Shown: positions 45,616 to 55,578 of the stretch, in pieces
Position numbering within the stretch: the stretch's first letter is position 1
How the letters are laid out: each line of letters starts with the position of its first letter
Assembly (NCBI RefSeq): GCF_002277955.1
Contig: NZ_CP018477.1
Coordinates: forward strand, 3,121,206 to 3,185,205
DNA length: 64,000 bases
Direction of reading: 5' to 3'
Source of the DNA: Thermogutta terrifontis
GTDB taxonomy: Bacteria > Planctomycetota > Planctomycetia > Pirellulales > Thermoguttaceae
Notes under the pieces: generated by a model
The model's input: the letters and a program-made list of their open reading frames with translations, nothing else
The model's database searches: none
What the model was told of the DNA's origin: nothing
Program-made: the position numbers and the translations under genes

Positions 45616-48090
45616 ATGAATCGAGTACGGTTGCCTTTTTTCAGGTTTCCTCAGCGTGCGAACCCGTTGACTGGGTTGGCCACTCTTGCTGGTTTGATTG
45701 CGTTCTGGGGCGCGATCGCGGTCAGCCGTGCGGCGGACGTCGTCCGCCTGGAGATCTATCCGTCTGACACCCTGCGGCTGGAAACGAAGGACGATCGGCA
45801 GTCGTTTGTGGTGGTGGCTGTGACGGCCGACGGTGTTACTCAGGATGTGACAACGCAGGCCAATCTTCGTCTGGAGAACCCAGCCCTCGCCCGCCTGGAA
45901 AACGCCACTCTTTATCCACAGGCCAACGGCGAAACACGGTTGGTCGCGGAGTATGCCGGGCAGAGTGCGGGCGTACCCGTGGTGGTCAAAGATGTGGAAA
46001 AGGAACGTCCCCTCAGTTTTCGATTGGACGTCATGCCCGTGTTCATGCGAGCGGGTTGCAACACGGGCACCTGTCACGGGGCTGCTCGCGGGAAAGACGG
46101 TTTCCGACTGTCGCTCTTTGGGTTTGATCCCGAGGGCGATTATGAACGGCTCATCCACGAAGTGCCGTTCCGCCGGGTCAATCTCGCCGTTCCCGAGGAC
46201 AGTCTCATCCTGCAAAAAGCCATCGGAGCTGTCCCGCATACGGGCGGCAAACGCTTTGAAAAGGAGAGCGAATTGTACCGCACTCTCTACCGCTGGTTGG
46301 AACTCGGGGCCCCGCGTGACAGTGGAGACGTGCCCAGCGTGGAGAAAGTCGAGGTTTTTCCGCCGCAAAGTGTGCTGCAAGGAGAGAACGCGACCCAGCG
46401 GCTGGTGGTGCGGGCCCACTACTCGGACGGCACGGATCGAGATGTCACCCACCTGGCCGTTTTCCTCAGCAATAACGACTATGCGGCTCCCGTCGACGAA
46501 AACGGGTTGGTCAAAGCGGCCCACCGCGGCGAGGCGTTCATCCTGGCACGCTTTGACACAAAAGTGGTGGGAAGTCAGGTCCTTGTGCTGCCTGCCGATG
46601 TGCCGATGGTGGCCACCGATGAACCCGCCAACTACATCGACGAACTGGTCAATGAAAAGCTGCGCAAGCTCCGCATCCAGCCGAGTGCTCTGTGCAGCGA
46701 TGCCGAATTCCTCCGTCGCGTGACGCTGGATATCATCGGCCAGCTTCCCACCGAGGAAGAGTATACGCGGTTCCTTGCGGACACCCAGCCGGACAAGCGG
46801 ACACGGTTGGTGGACGAACTCCTCCAGCGCAAGGAATTCGCAGAGCTTTGGGCGATGAAATGGGCAGAAGTTCTGATGGTCCGTTCCAATGTGAACGTGA
46901 GCTACAAGTCGGCCTATCTCTACTCCCAATGGCTGACGGAAAAGATCGCTTCCGGAGAACCATTTGACGAGATCGTTCGCGAGTTGCTGGCTTCCGAGGG
47001 TGGTACATTCACCAATCCTGCCACGAATTTTTATCAAGTGGAAACGGACACTCTTAAAACTGCCGAGAACGTTGCCCAGGTGTTCATGGGTCGTCGAATT
47101 CAGTGTGCGCAATGCCACAATCATCCGTTCGACCGCTGGACGATGGACGATTACTACAGTTTTGCCGCATTTTTTGCCCAGATCGGCCGCAAGAATGGAG
47201 AAGACGATCGGGAAACAATCGTCTTTAACCGCGGCAGCGGCGAAGTGCGTCATCCGGTGGACAATCGCGTGATGGCCCCCAAGTTCTTGGGTGGCCCGCA
47301 ACCCCAAATCAACGGTGGGGATCGTCGCAAGGTCCTCGCCGAGTGGCTCACCTCGCCCGACTGCCCGGACTTTGCCTGTAACGTCGCTAATCGAATCTGG
47401 GCGCACTTTTTCGGAGTCGGGATCGTTGATCCGGTGGATGATGTCCGCATGAGCAATCCGCCCAGCAATCCGCAACTGTATGAAACGCTTGGAAAAAAGC
47501 TCATCGAATACAAATACGACTTTAAACGTCTGGTGCGGGATATCTGCCTGTCCAAAACCTATCAGCGATCGGCGATTCCGAATGAGAGCAATCGCGAGGA
47601 CACGCGTAACTTCTCCCACGCCAATGTGCGCCGTTTGCAGGCGGAAATCCTGCTGGATTGTATCTGCCAGGTTACGGAGTCGCCGGAAAAGTTCCGCGGG
47701 TTGCCCCTCGGTGCTCGGGCGATTCAGATCGCGGATGGAAGCACGACCAATTACTTTCTCACGACCTTCGGCCGGTCACCCCGAGATACAGTCTGTGCGT
47801 GTGACGTGCGTACCGATCCAACACTCTCGCAGGCCCTCCATCTAATCACTGGCAATACGATCGAAAGCAAGATCAAACAGGGTGGCCTCATTGACCGGTG
47901 GCTGAATGAAAAGGTATCCCCAGAAGACATCGTGAAGCGGCTGTTCATCCGCACACTGACCCGCGAACCGACCGAACAGGAAATGCAGGCCGTTAGAGAA
48001 GCGCTCAAAGACCAGGCTGATCCGCGGCCGGTTTTACACGACGTCTTTTGGGCACTTTTGAACTCCCGGGAGTTCTCCTTCAACCATTGA
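45616..48090 (+). CDS. Exported DUF1549/DUF1553 protein with haem-binding-like motifs
   Basis: An 824-residue protein with a signal peptide (cut near residue 39), an Ig-like domain (about 43-127, BIG2-like), a region with C148-x4-C153-H154 (AGCNTGTCHG), a second Ig-like domain (about 230-325), DUF1549 (about 335-530) containing C497-x2-C500-H501 (IQCAQCHNHPFDRW) and DUF1553 (about 575-810). The CxxCH motif is a standard c-type haem site; the CX4CH site is an unusual variant. The family is planctomycete-typical and of unknown function, probably periplasmic electron transfer or substrate oxidation. GGAGGG precedes the ATG. Confidence 0.92.
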   Translation: MNRVRLPFFRFPQRANPLTGLATLAGLIAFWGAIAVSRAADVVRLEIYPSDTLRLETKDDRQSFVVVAVTADGVTQDVTTQANLRLENPALARLENATLYPQANGETRLVAEYAGQSAGVPVVVKDVEKERPLSFRLDVMPVFMRAGCNTGTCHGAARGKDGFRLSLFGFDPEGDYERLIHEVPFRRVNLAVPEDSLILQKAIGAVPHTGGKRFEKESELYRTLYRWLELGAPRDSGDVPSVEKVEVFPPQSVLQGENATQRLVVRAHYSDGTDRDVTHLAVFLSNNDYAAPVDENGLVKAAHRGEAFILARFDTKVVGSQVLVLPADVPMVATDEPANYIDELVNEKLRKLRIQPSALCSDAEFLRRVTLDIIGQLPTEEEYTRFLADTQPDKRTRLVDELLQRKEFAELWAMKWAEVLMVRSNVNVSYKSAYLYSQWLTEKIASGEPFDEIVRELLASEGGTFTNPATNFYQVETDTLKTAENVAQVFMGRRIQCAQCHNHPFDRWTMDDYYSFAAFFAQIGRKNGEDDRETIVFNRGSGEVRHPVDNRVMAPKFLGGPQPQINGGDRRKVLAEWLTSPDCPDFACNVANRIWAHFFGVGIVDPVDDVRMSNPPSNPQLYETLGKKLIEYKYDFKRLVRDICLSKTYQRSAIPNESNREDTRNFSHANVRRLQAEILLDCICQVTESPEKFRGLPLGARAIQIADGSTTNYFLTTFGRSPRDTVCACDVRTDPTLSQALHLITGNTIESKIKQGGLIDRWLNEKVSPEDIVKRLFIRTLTREPTEQEMQAVREALKDQADPRPVLHDVFWALLNSREFSFNH

Positions 48091-48193
48091 GCGTCCCCCC
48101 GGCGGACGAAATAGTAAAACCAGCAAATGATTCGTGCCAATCGGGTTTCATCAAACCTGCGGCGGCATGCAGTATCCGAGGAGTAAGCGTTCC

Positions 48194-49645
48194 ATGCGAA
48201 GGTGTTTTTCACGTGGCTGGTTCGTAGTGGTGGCCCTGGCGTGTTTCGGATGGTTGCGGATGGGGTTTGCCGTTGCGGAGGAGGCCAAAATCACGTACGT
48301 GGATCATGTCCGACCTATCTTCCGCGAGCACTGCTTCGCCTGCCACAACCAGAACAAGGCCACCAACGATCTTGCCCTGGATAGCTACGAACGGCTCATG
48401 GAGGGTGGCGCCAGCGGGGCGGTTATCGAACCCGGCGATCCCGACAACTCCTATCTCTGGATGCTCGTCTCTCACAAAGAGCAACCCTACATGCCCCCGA
48501 ACCAGGACCCACTTCCCGCGGAGAAGCTGCAAATCATTCAGAAATGGATCCAGGGTGGGGCGCTCAAGGACAGCGGGAGTTCGGCCGCTGCCGCAAAACC
48601 CAAGGTGGATCTCTCCATGACGCAGGTGACGCCGGCGCAGCAGGGCACGCCCATTATGCCCGAGAATTTACCCCAGGAGCCGATCCTCGTCACCCGACGG
48701 CCGGCTCCCGCTTATGCCCTGGCGACGGCCCCTTGGTCGCCGTTGGCGGTTGTCGCCGGTCAAAAGCAACTGGTGTTCTACCACACCGAAAGCGGCCAGC
48801 GATTGGGTATTGTGCCATTTCCGCCAGGTGTAGCGTACGACCTGAAGTTCAGCCGCTCAGGAGCAGTACTGGCAGCCGGCGGTGGCATTGGGGCCAAGGT
48901 GGGAAATGTCGTGTTGTATGACGTGAAAACGGGCAAGGAATTGACCACTATTGGCGACGAGCTGGATGTCGTCCTCGCCTGTGATGTCAGTCCGGACCTC
49001 AAGTTTGTGTTGCTGGGAGGCCCGCAGAAGATCGCCCGCGTCTTCAACGTGGAGGACGGCTCTCAACTCGTGGAAATCAAAAAGCACACGGATTGGATTT
49101 ATGCAGCCGCCATTAGCCCCGATGGCGTTCTGATGGCCACAGCCGATCGTGCGGGAGGACTGTGGGTTTGGGAGGCGGGTGCGGATCGCGAGTTTGCCAC
49201 TCTGGATGGCCACAAGGCTGCTGTGACAGCCCTGGCGTGGCGGCCGGATTCGAACGTTTTGGCATCGGCTTCGGAAGACGGAACAATCAAGCTCTGGGAT
49301 ATGAATAATGGTCAGCAAATCCGCAGCATCAACGCCCACAGCGGGGGCGCGACCACCGTCGCTTTCATGAACGATGGCCGCCTGGTGTCAGGGGGACGCG
49401 ACAAGACCGTAAAAATCTGGGATATTTCTGGACGAAATCTGAAGACTTTGCCCGCGTTTCCCGATCTGATCCTGCGAGTGGCCGCCACCTACGATAACAA
49501 GCGAGTGGTGGCCGCCGATCTCTCGGGGGAGGTACGCCTCATCGATATTGAGTCGGGTAACGTGGTGGCCAATTTGCCGGCAAACCCTGCCCCAGCATCG
49601 GCATCACCACCGGCCACGGCCCAGGCCACTGCTTCCACGAAATGA
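48194..49645 (+). CDS. Cytochrome-c-like domain / WD40 repeat protein
   Basis: A 483-residue exported protein. The signal peptide (cut near residue 28) is followed by a planctomycete-type cytochrome C1 domain (about 35-115) with haem motif C47-FA-C50-H51 and likely distal Met in PYMPPNQDPLP. A linker (about 120-165) leads to a beta-propeller of WD40 repeats (about 175-465; repeats contain VLASASEDGTIKLWD and LVSGGRDKTVKIWD). The tail is Pro/Ala-rich. The ATG at 48194 is preceded by GAGGAG; an in-frame ATG at 48134 gives no signal. It is last in the four-gene cluster, 104 bp after DUF1549, convergent with ftsH. Confidence 0.92.
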   Translation: MRRCFSRGWFVVVALACFGWLRMGFAVAEEAKITYVDHVRPIFREHCFACHNQNKATNDLALDSYERLMEGGASGAVIEPGDPDNSYLWMLVSHKEQPYMPPNQDPLPAEKLQIIQKWIQGGALKDSGSSAAAAKPKVDLSMTQVTPAQQGTPIMPENLPQEPILVTRRPAPAYALATAPWSPLAVVAGQKQLVFYHTESGQRLGIVPFPPGVAYDLKFSRSGAVLAAGGGIGAKVGNVVLYDVKTGKELTTIGDELDVVLACDVSPDLKFVLLGGPQKIARVFNVEDGSQLVEIKKHTDWIYAAAISPDGVLMATADRAGGLWVWEAGADREFATLDGHKAAVTALAWRPDSNVLASASEDGTIKLWDMNNGQQIRSINAHSGGATTVAFMNDGRLVSGGRDKTVKIWDISGRNLKTLPAFPDLILRVAATYDNKRVVAADLSGEVRLIDIESGNVVANLPANPAPASASPPATAQATASTK

Positions 49646-49711
49646 AGCTCCGCGCGGCTATCTCGATCGCGCTTGCGATTTCTTTTGCAATCGGAACGGC
49701 AACGGCATTGC

Positions 49712-51895
49712 TCAGGAGGACGCCTCGCTTTCCGCTTCTGGAGCTTCGTTATTCGCTCGCTCCGTCACCGAAGTCGGCATCACCCGCTTTGGTTTTACGT
49801 CTTCGGTTCCGGGAACGACGAATGGGCCGGGGGAGTGAGTCTCCACGATTTCCCGCAATTCTTCCTGATCAATGACCTCCTTTTGCATGAGCCGCTGGGC
49901 CAAGGCTTCCAAGGCTGGGCGACGCACCTCCAGAATCCGCCGAGTTCGCTGAAGGGCTTCGTCGATGATCCGCCGGATTTCGCGGTCGATTTCCTCGGCC
50001 GTCGCTTCGCTGTACCAGCGAGGACGTCCCAAATCGCTGTAGACACCCAGATGAGTGGGCACATCATCGCGGAACGCCAGCTTTCCAAGGCGGCTCATCC
50101 CAAATTCCGTGACCATGCTCCGCGCGATATCGGTGGCCCTCTGCAGGTCGTTCTGCGCACCCGTGGAAACATCTTGGAACACCAGTTCCTCGGCGACACT
50201 GCCTGCCAAGAGCACCTGGATGCGGGCTTCCAGCTCGCTTTGCGTCAACAGATAGCGGTCGCCCTCCGGACGCTGGAGAGTGTACCCCAGACCAGCAATT
50301 CCCCGCGGGATGATGGAGACTTTGTGGACCGGGTCCGTATTCGGCAGGGAATAAGCCACCAGGGCATGGCCACTTTCATGATAAGCCACCCGAAGTTTTT
50401 CCTCTTCACTCATCACCCGCTGCCGTTTTTCCAGCCCGGCCGTCACCCTCTCCACAGCTTCCGTGAACTCCTCCATGGTGACCGCCTCTTTGTTTTTGCG
50501 GGCGGCAAGAAGGGCTGCCTCATTGACGAGATTGGCCAGGTCCGCCCCCACGAAGCCCGGGGTTAATGCGGCGATTTCGCTGATGTTCACCGACGGATCC
50601 AGCTTCACATTTCGACAATGGACCTTGAGGATGGCCTCGCGTCCACGGACATCAGGACGATCAACAAGGATGTGCCGGTCGAATCTTCCCGGCCGCAACA
50701 AGGCGGGATCGAGCGTCTCCGGTCGGTTCGTCGCCGCCAGGACGATGACACCGCTGTTGGAGTTGAATCCATCCATTTCCACAAGCAGGGCGTTCAGGGT
50801 CTGTTCCCTTTCTTCGTGCCCGCCCACGATGCTCGTCCCGCGCATCTTGCCTAAAGCGTCGAGCTCGTCGATAAACACGATGCAGGGAGCGCGGGCCTGT
50901 GCTTGCTGGAACATGTCCCTGACCCGCGCGGCGCCCACTCCCACGAACATTTCCACAAAATCCGATCCGGAAAGACTGAAGAAGGGCACACCGGCCTCTC
51001 CGGCGATGGCTTTCGCCAGCAGCGTTTTTCCCGTGCCTGGCGGTCCCACCAGCAACACGCCTTTCGGGATGCGGCCGCCCAACGCCCGAAATTTTTGCGG
51101 GTTTTTGAGAAACTCCACGACTTCCTTCACTTCCTCAACGGCCTCGTCAATGCCCGCGACGTCCTTGAACGTCACACCGACGTCTTCAGGAGCATAGAGC
51201 CGGCTGCGGCTCCGGCCGAACGCAATCGCCGAGCCGGGGCCTCCCATCCGACGGAGGAGAAAGAGCATCAACAGGACAAAGACCAAAAGCAGGATGATGT
51301 GAGGTCCGTATTGCTCCCAGAAAGTGGGTGGTTCCCCGCCCCGGACGTCGCGGAATCCTTTGTTCAAAAGCAATTGCAGGAGGGCGTTGTTGTCGTTTTC
51401 GAATCCCAGTCGAGAGGAACGAAAAGTGACTTCTTCCGGCTTGGAACGTTTACTGACGGGATCCAGGATCTCCCGCGTCACGGTACCGACGACTTCGTGG
51501 GGACGGACGACGAGATCGCGCAGGCCCGAATAGCGTATGCGATACAGTTCGTTGCCGACTTTCTTGGTCACCACGATGGCCGCCTTCGGATTCTCCTCCG
51601 GGCTTCCCTGCTCGATCAGTCGCACGAGTTCCAGGTATGGAATATCCTCGGTAATGGTCGGTCGCACCAACCCGGCCAAAAGGAGGCTCACGGCAAGGGC
51701 AATCAGAAGATACCAAAGAATGGCAGGGCCACCGGGACCTCGGCGTTCGCGGGCTTTCTTGTCACCCAGGGGTGACTGCTCCCCTTTATTCGGATCGTTT
51801 CGGTTACCGGAGTCTCGCGAAAAGAGGTTCCGGAGTCGTTGCAGGTCGTTGGGTATTAAATACCAGGCTTTCTCGCCGATTCTCGATTTCATCAT
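49712..51895 (-). CDS. ftsH: ATP-dependent zinc metalloprotease FtsH
   Basis: A 727-residue membrane AAA+ protease that degrades membrane and some soluble proteins. A Lys/Arg-rich cytoplasmic start (about 60 residues) precedes the first transmembrane helix (about 62-80), a periplasmic domain (about 85-210) and the second helix (about 215-235). The AAA core has Walker A GPPGTGKT at 284-291, Walker [11 protein letters not shown] and the arginine-finger region [19 protein letters not shown]. The zinc site is His506-Glu507-x2-His510. The N-terminal extension is longer than in E. coli FtsH. It is a single gene. Confidence 0.96.
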   Translation of the reverse strand: MMKSRIGEKAWYLIPNDLQRLRNLFSRDSGNRNDPNKGEQSPLGDKKARERRGPGGPAILWYLLIALAVSLLLAGLVRPTITEDIPYLELVRLIEQGSPEENPKAAIVVTKKVGNELYRIRYSGLRDLVVRPHEVVGTVTREILDPVSKRSKPEEVTFRSSRLGFENDNNALLQLLLNKGFRDVRGGEPPTFWEQYGPHIILLLVFVLLMLFLLRRMGGPGSAIAFGRSRSRLYAPEDVGVTFKDVAGIDEAVEEVKEVVEFLKNPQKFRALGGRIPKGVLLVGPPGTGKTLLAKAIAGEAGVPFFSLSGSDFVEMFVGVGAARVRDMFQQAQARAPCIVFIDELDALGKMRGTSIVGGHEEREQTLNALLVEMDGFNSNSGVIVLAATNRPETLDPALLRPGRFDRHILVDRPDVRGREAILKVHCRNVKLDPSVNISEIAALTPGFVGADLANLVNEAALLAARKNKEAVTMEEFTEAVERVTAGLEKRQRVMSEEEKLRVAYHESGHALVAYSLPNTDPVHKVSIIPRGIAGLGYTLQRPEGDRYLLTQSELEARIQVLLAGSVAEELVFQDVSTGAQNDLQRATDIARSMVTEFGMSRLGKLAFRDDVPTHLGVYSDLGRPRWYSEATAEEIDREIRRIIDEALQRTRRILEVRRPALEALAQRLMQKEVIDQEELREIVETHSPGPFVVPGTEDVKPKRVMPTSVTERANNEAPEAESEASS

Positions 51896-52581
51896 GCGTG
51901 TGAGCAGGCCATCTGTAAAACGGGAACGACTGTCCGCTTTTCCCCCAAACTTCTGCCCTTTTCTAATGATAGATCACAGTCGGCGTTGAGGTACTCCTAA
52001 GGGAGGGGAATGAGGGCCCAATCCTCTGGAGCGGTTTTTTAGCCGGCAAATCCTGGGCGGACGGGTGGGTGGGCCCCGACATTATTTACCTTCATTATCA
52101 CACTTGCGGGAAAAGAGGCAAATAGTCCATGAAATGACTCGTCCCCGTTTTTGGTACGGGGTTGTAATAATTTGATCCGGTGGCATGGCAGTGGGTCGTC
52201 GGAATTGTGTCGGAGGTGGGGGAGTCGCAAGTCTCGCAATTCCACAGCTAGCGACTAGCCAAACTCTCATCGTGCCAACATCAGGAACCGAAGTGTCTGT
52301 CTTCCTCTAATTGTCCAGTGGGCTACGTTGCTTGGCCCTGGCGCGAGTTAATGGGCGGACCAGCCAGGCAAGTCCGTCTAGAAGTAGCGCTTGTTGTGCC
52401 CGGCGACACAGCTTGTTTTCAACGGGCACAACTGTTGCAAGGCGGGCGGACGCAGAGTTAAGAACCGTCAAACAAGATATAATGCAGTGTTTAGGCATGC
52501 CTTTGTGTCTCGGTGTTCCAATTCCTGGACAGCGAGTTTTCGGGGCGGATTTCGGACTGATTTAACATTCGGGGCAGTCTT
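51896..52581. other. Divergent intergenic region before trkA
   Basis: 686 bp between ftsH and trkA; no convincing gene. A TATAAT at 52478-52483 without a good -35 (GAGTTA at 52455-52460, 17-bp spacer) could be a -10 for trkA, about 100 nt before its start. No repeat module is present. Confidence 0.4.
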
Positions 52582-53949
52582 GTGATTGCAGCCATGCCCA
52601 ACACTATGCGAATATTGATCCTGGGAGCAGGTACGATTGGAAGCTCGATTGCTGAGTTCCTTTCCCCACACCACAGGGTGACGTTGATCGATCAGGACCG
52701 CGAGACTGTCGATCGAATCAACGCGACCATGGATGTGCGGGCACTTGTGGGATCGGCCTCCGATGCGGTTCTGCTCTTCCAGGCGGGAGCCACGGACGCT
52801 GACCTGTGTCTGGCGGTGACCAACTCCGATGAGGTGAATCTTGTTGGGGCCAGCGTGGCCAAAGCGATGGGAACGCGGCGAGCCATCGCTCGGGTGTATT
52901 CCCCCAACATTCTGGATACCAGTACCTTCGACTACCGCGATCACTTCCGTCTTGACAGGCTCGTCAGCCTGGAGCGTTTGGCCGCCCTGGACCTTGCAAG
53001 GGTGGTCCGCGGTACCGGTACCCTGAGCATTGAAATCTTCACTGTGGCCGACTTGGAAATGCAGGAAATTGAAATCCGCGGAAAAGCCCCTGGAGTGGGG
53101 GTTCCGCTCCGGGAACTCCGGTTGCCTCGGGGCGTCCGGGTGGGGACGGTACTGCGACAGGGCAAGCTGTTCATTGCCGGGCCGGAGGATTCGATTGAAA
53201 TTGGCGATCGAGTCGCGCTCTTAGGCAGGCGGGACGAGCTGGATGTCGTGAAAACCTTGTTCGAGACGGAGACCCCCCAGCGTTTGGGGGTGGTTATTGC
53301 GGGAGGTGGGGAAACCGGCTTTCAGTTGGCTCGCCTCCTCGAAGGACCACGCCACAATGTGGTCCTGATGGAGTCGAATCGAGAGCGTTGCGAGTATTTG
53401 GCCAGCCACCTCCGCGACGTGACGGTGGTCTGCTGTGACGTTCGAAGTCGGGCGGCATTGGAAGAGGAACGCGTGGGCAGTGCCGACTATTTCGTAGCCT
53501 GTACGGGCGACGATGAGAACAACCTTCTGGCATGTGTGGAAGCCAAAGAACTCGGGGCCCAGAAGGTGGCGGCAGTGGTTGCCCGTTCGGATTACCGTTA
53601 CATTCTGACAAAGCTTGGCGTGGACCACGTCACGACTCCTCCCGACGTTGTGCGGAGAGAAGTGGAAGCCCATCTCACCACCGGGGTGGTGGTCTCCAAA
53701 AAGCCGCTCGTGCCCGGCTCGAAGGTTTTCGTCATGGAACTCGAGGTCGTGGAAGGGGCACCGGTGACCGAACACGTGCTGGCACGAGTGGGATTGCCGA
53801 GACAGTGCCTCATTGCGGCGGTCATCCGCGAGGGCTTTGCCATGCTTCCGGCAGCTGACGACCGCATCAAACCGCGTGACACGGTGATCGTCCTGGTCCA
53901 CGAAGACATGATCGATGAGATGCTCACGTTCTTCCAGCCGCCGGAGTGA
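52582..53949 (+). CDS. trkA: Trk system potassium uptake regulatory protein TrkA
   Basis: A 455-residue peripheral regulator of a Trk/Ktr potassium channel. Two RCK units are present: an N-terminal Rossmann domain (GAGTIGSSIAEFL, then LIDQDRE with the acidic ribose-binding residue) plus TrkA_C, and a second Rossmann domain (about residues 233-370, VIAGGGETGFQLARLLE) plus TrkA_C. This matches full-length TrkA. Possible starts are GTG 52582 (GGGG upstream), ATG 52594 and ATG 52606; I use the first. No trkH/ktrB gene is adjacent. Confidence 0.93.
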   Translation: MIAAMPNTMRILILGAGTIGSSIAEFLSPHHRVTLIDQDRETVDRINATMDVRALVGSASDAVLLFQAGATDADLCLAVTNSDEVNLVGASVAKAMGTRRAIARVYSPNILDTSTFDYRDHFRLDRLVSLERLAALDLARVVRGTGTLSIEIFTVADLEMQEIEIRGKAPGVGVPLRELRLPRGVRVGTVLRQGKLFIAGPEDSIEIGDRVALLGRRDELDVVKTLFETETPQRLGVVIAGGGETGFQLARLLEGPRHNVVLMESNRERCEYLASHLRDVTVVCCDVRSRAALEEERVGSADYFVACTGDDENNLLACVEAKELGAQKVAAVVARSDYRYILTKLGVDHVTTPPDVVRREVEAHLTTGVVVSKKPLVPGSKVFVMELEVVEGAPVTEHVLARVGLPRQCLIAAVIREGFAMLPAADDRIKPRDTVIVLVHEDMIDEMLTFFQPPE

Positions 53950-54133
53950 AGCGTGTCGCTTTACCCCGGACTGCCCTCCGGCTGGAGCATCTCCAGCATG
54001 GCACGGTTTTCTGACCGGACGTCACCTGCCCTGAGTCATGGGTCCGTTGGTCCCGCTCGTGGGAATCGGGAGGAGGGGCTGAGGCCACAGTGTTAACGCA
54101 GACCAGCGAAAAACCCTTCTTGGGGATAATAAT

Positions 54134-55303
54134 ATGGCCACGAAACGCATTTATCTCGATAACGCAGCCACAACCTGGCCGAAACCACCAGCCGTTTATG
54201 AAGCGGTCGAGGCCTATCAGCGGAACCTCGGTTGCTCGCCGGGGCGCAGCACATATCGGGATGCCATGGAGGCCGACCGCGTGGTGGCTGAGGCGCGTCG
54301 GGCAGTGGCCCGGTGTCTGGGCCTATCGGATCCTCATCGCATTGTTTTCGGATTCAACGGCACGGATGTGCTCAATATGGCGATTCGGGGTGTGGTGCGG
54401 CCGGGCGATCACGTCATCACGACGGCGGCCGACCACAACTCTGTTCTTCGCCCGCTGCGGTTTTACGAGGAATATCATCACGTTCAGGTGGATCGCATTC
54501 CTTGCGATCCCCGCGGGTTTGTGATTCTCGAAGAACTGGAAAAAGCACTTCGCCCGGAGACGCGTCTGGTGGCGGTCAACCACGCGTCCAATGTGGTGGG
54601 AACACTTCAGCCGCTGGAAGAAATCGTCAAACTGGTTCGGCGGCATTGCGAGGCGATTATTTTGGTGGATGCGGCTCAGTCGCTGGGACATCTGCCACTT
54701 TTTCCCAAGGAATTGGGAATCGATTTGTTGGCGGCTCCCGGCCACAAGGGGCTCCTTGGACCGATGGGAACCGGCGTCCTCTATCTTGCTCCCAGGATCG
54801 AAGAGAGATTGGTGCCGCTGCGGATGGGAGGAACCGGCTCCCGCAGTGACGAAGACCGCCAGCCGGACTTCCTGCCCGATAAGTTCGAGCCCGGCAATCA
54901 CAACGCACCTGGGCTAGCGGGCCTTGTGGAGGGCATTCGCTACCTGGAAGCCCGTACCCTGGAGGAAATCCGCCAGCATGAAATCGCCCTCACCGCCCAG
55001 CTCATTGCTGGGTTGAAGGAAGTGCCGGGGGTAACGCTCTACGGTCCTCCGTCTGCAGAACAACGGGTGGGCGTGGTGAGCCTTAATATTGAGGGGTATT
55101 CTCCGGAAGAAGTAGCGGGTATCCTCGATCTGCACTACGGCATCCAGGTGCGATCGGGGATCCACTGTGCTCCCCTGATGCACCGGACGCTGGGCACCGT
55201 GGAACGAGGTGGGGCCGTCCGCTTTAGTTTCAGTCCCTTTACCACACGGGAAGAGATTGATGCAGCAATCCAGGCCGTTACAGAAATCGCTCGCCACAGT
55301 TGA
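54134..55303 (+). CDS. Cysteine desulfurase family class V aminotransferase
   Basis: A 389-residue PLP enzyme. The cofactor Lys205 is in AAPGHKGLLGPMG, His101 in ADHNSVLRPL stacks on PLP, Asp179 in LVDAAQSLG pairs with the pyridine nitrogen, and candidate catalytic Cys345 lies in RSGIHCAPLMH. N-terminal IYLDNAATTWPKPPAV is the family entry. It belongs to the SufS/CsdA-like group that releases sulfur from cysteine or selenium from selenocysteine. No iscU, sufU or other suf genes are adjacent, so the sulfur acceptor is unknown. ATG at 54134 with GGGGAT upstream. Confidence 0.92.
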   Translation: MATKRIYLDNAATTWPKPPAVYEAVEAYQRNLGCSPGRSTYRDAMEADRVVAEARRAVARCLGLSDPHRIVFGFNGTDVLNMAIRGVVRPGDHVITTAADHNSVLRPLRFYEEYHHVQVDRIPCDPRGFVILEELEKALRPETRLVAVNHASNVVGTLQPLEEIVKLVRRHCEAIILVDAAQSLGHLPLFPKELGIDLLAAPGHKGLLGPMGTGVLYLAPRIEERLVPLRMGGTGSRSDEDRQPDFLPDKFEPGNHNAPGLAGLVEGIRYLEARTLEEIRQHEIALTAQLIAGLKEVPGVTLYGPPSAEQRVGVVSLNIEGYSPEEVAGILDLHYGIQVRSGIHCAPLMHRTLGTVERGGAVRFSFSPFTTREEIDAAIQAVTEIARHS

Positions 55304-55339
55304 CCACCCCCGCGTTTCCGGGATCTGCTACCGGCGCCA

Positions 55340-55530
55340 GAGACTCGCCGTCTTGCGGAGGCAATCCGTGAATTGCCCGTAGGTGTAACCGCAGTCCTGA
55401 ACTAAGCGTAGAGTGCCCACTCGGTGAAGGGGCCACTATCCAGCGCTGGAACGGGGATCTGGCGAGCGGATCTCCGGAAGGGCACGCTGGTCGTGTCCAG
55501 AGAAAGAGAGGTGAATTATCCAAACTGACA
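55340..55530 (-). repeat. Composite hairpin repeat element, copy 7 (decayed, inverted)
   Basis: The palindrome module at 55357-55378 is degenerate (GAGGCAATCCGTGAATTGCC); the hairpin at 55475-55498 keeps the CTCCGGAAGG head region and a stem related to GGGCACG / CGTGTCC. The remainder between them is diverged from the other copies. It fills most of the convergent gap between the desulfurase and GHL10 genes. Confidence 0.65.
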
Positions 55531-55578
55531 GCCGAACGTGATGGGCAGGTGGCTCCGTGTTTCTCCAACGCGTTGTGG

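Noticed and set aside
45592-47619. Long minus-strand open frame (675 codons)
   Set aside because: Antisense to the DUF1549/DUF1553 gene, no recognisable family.
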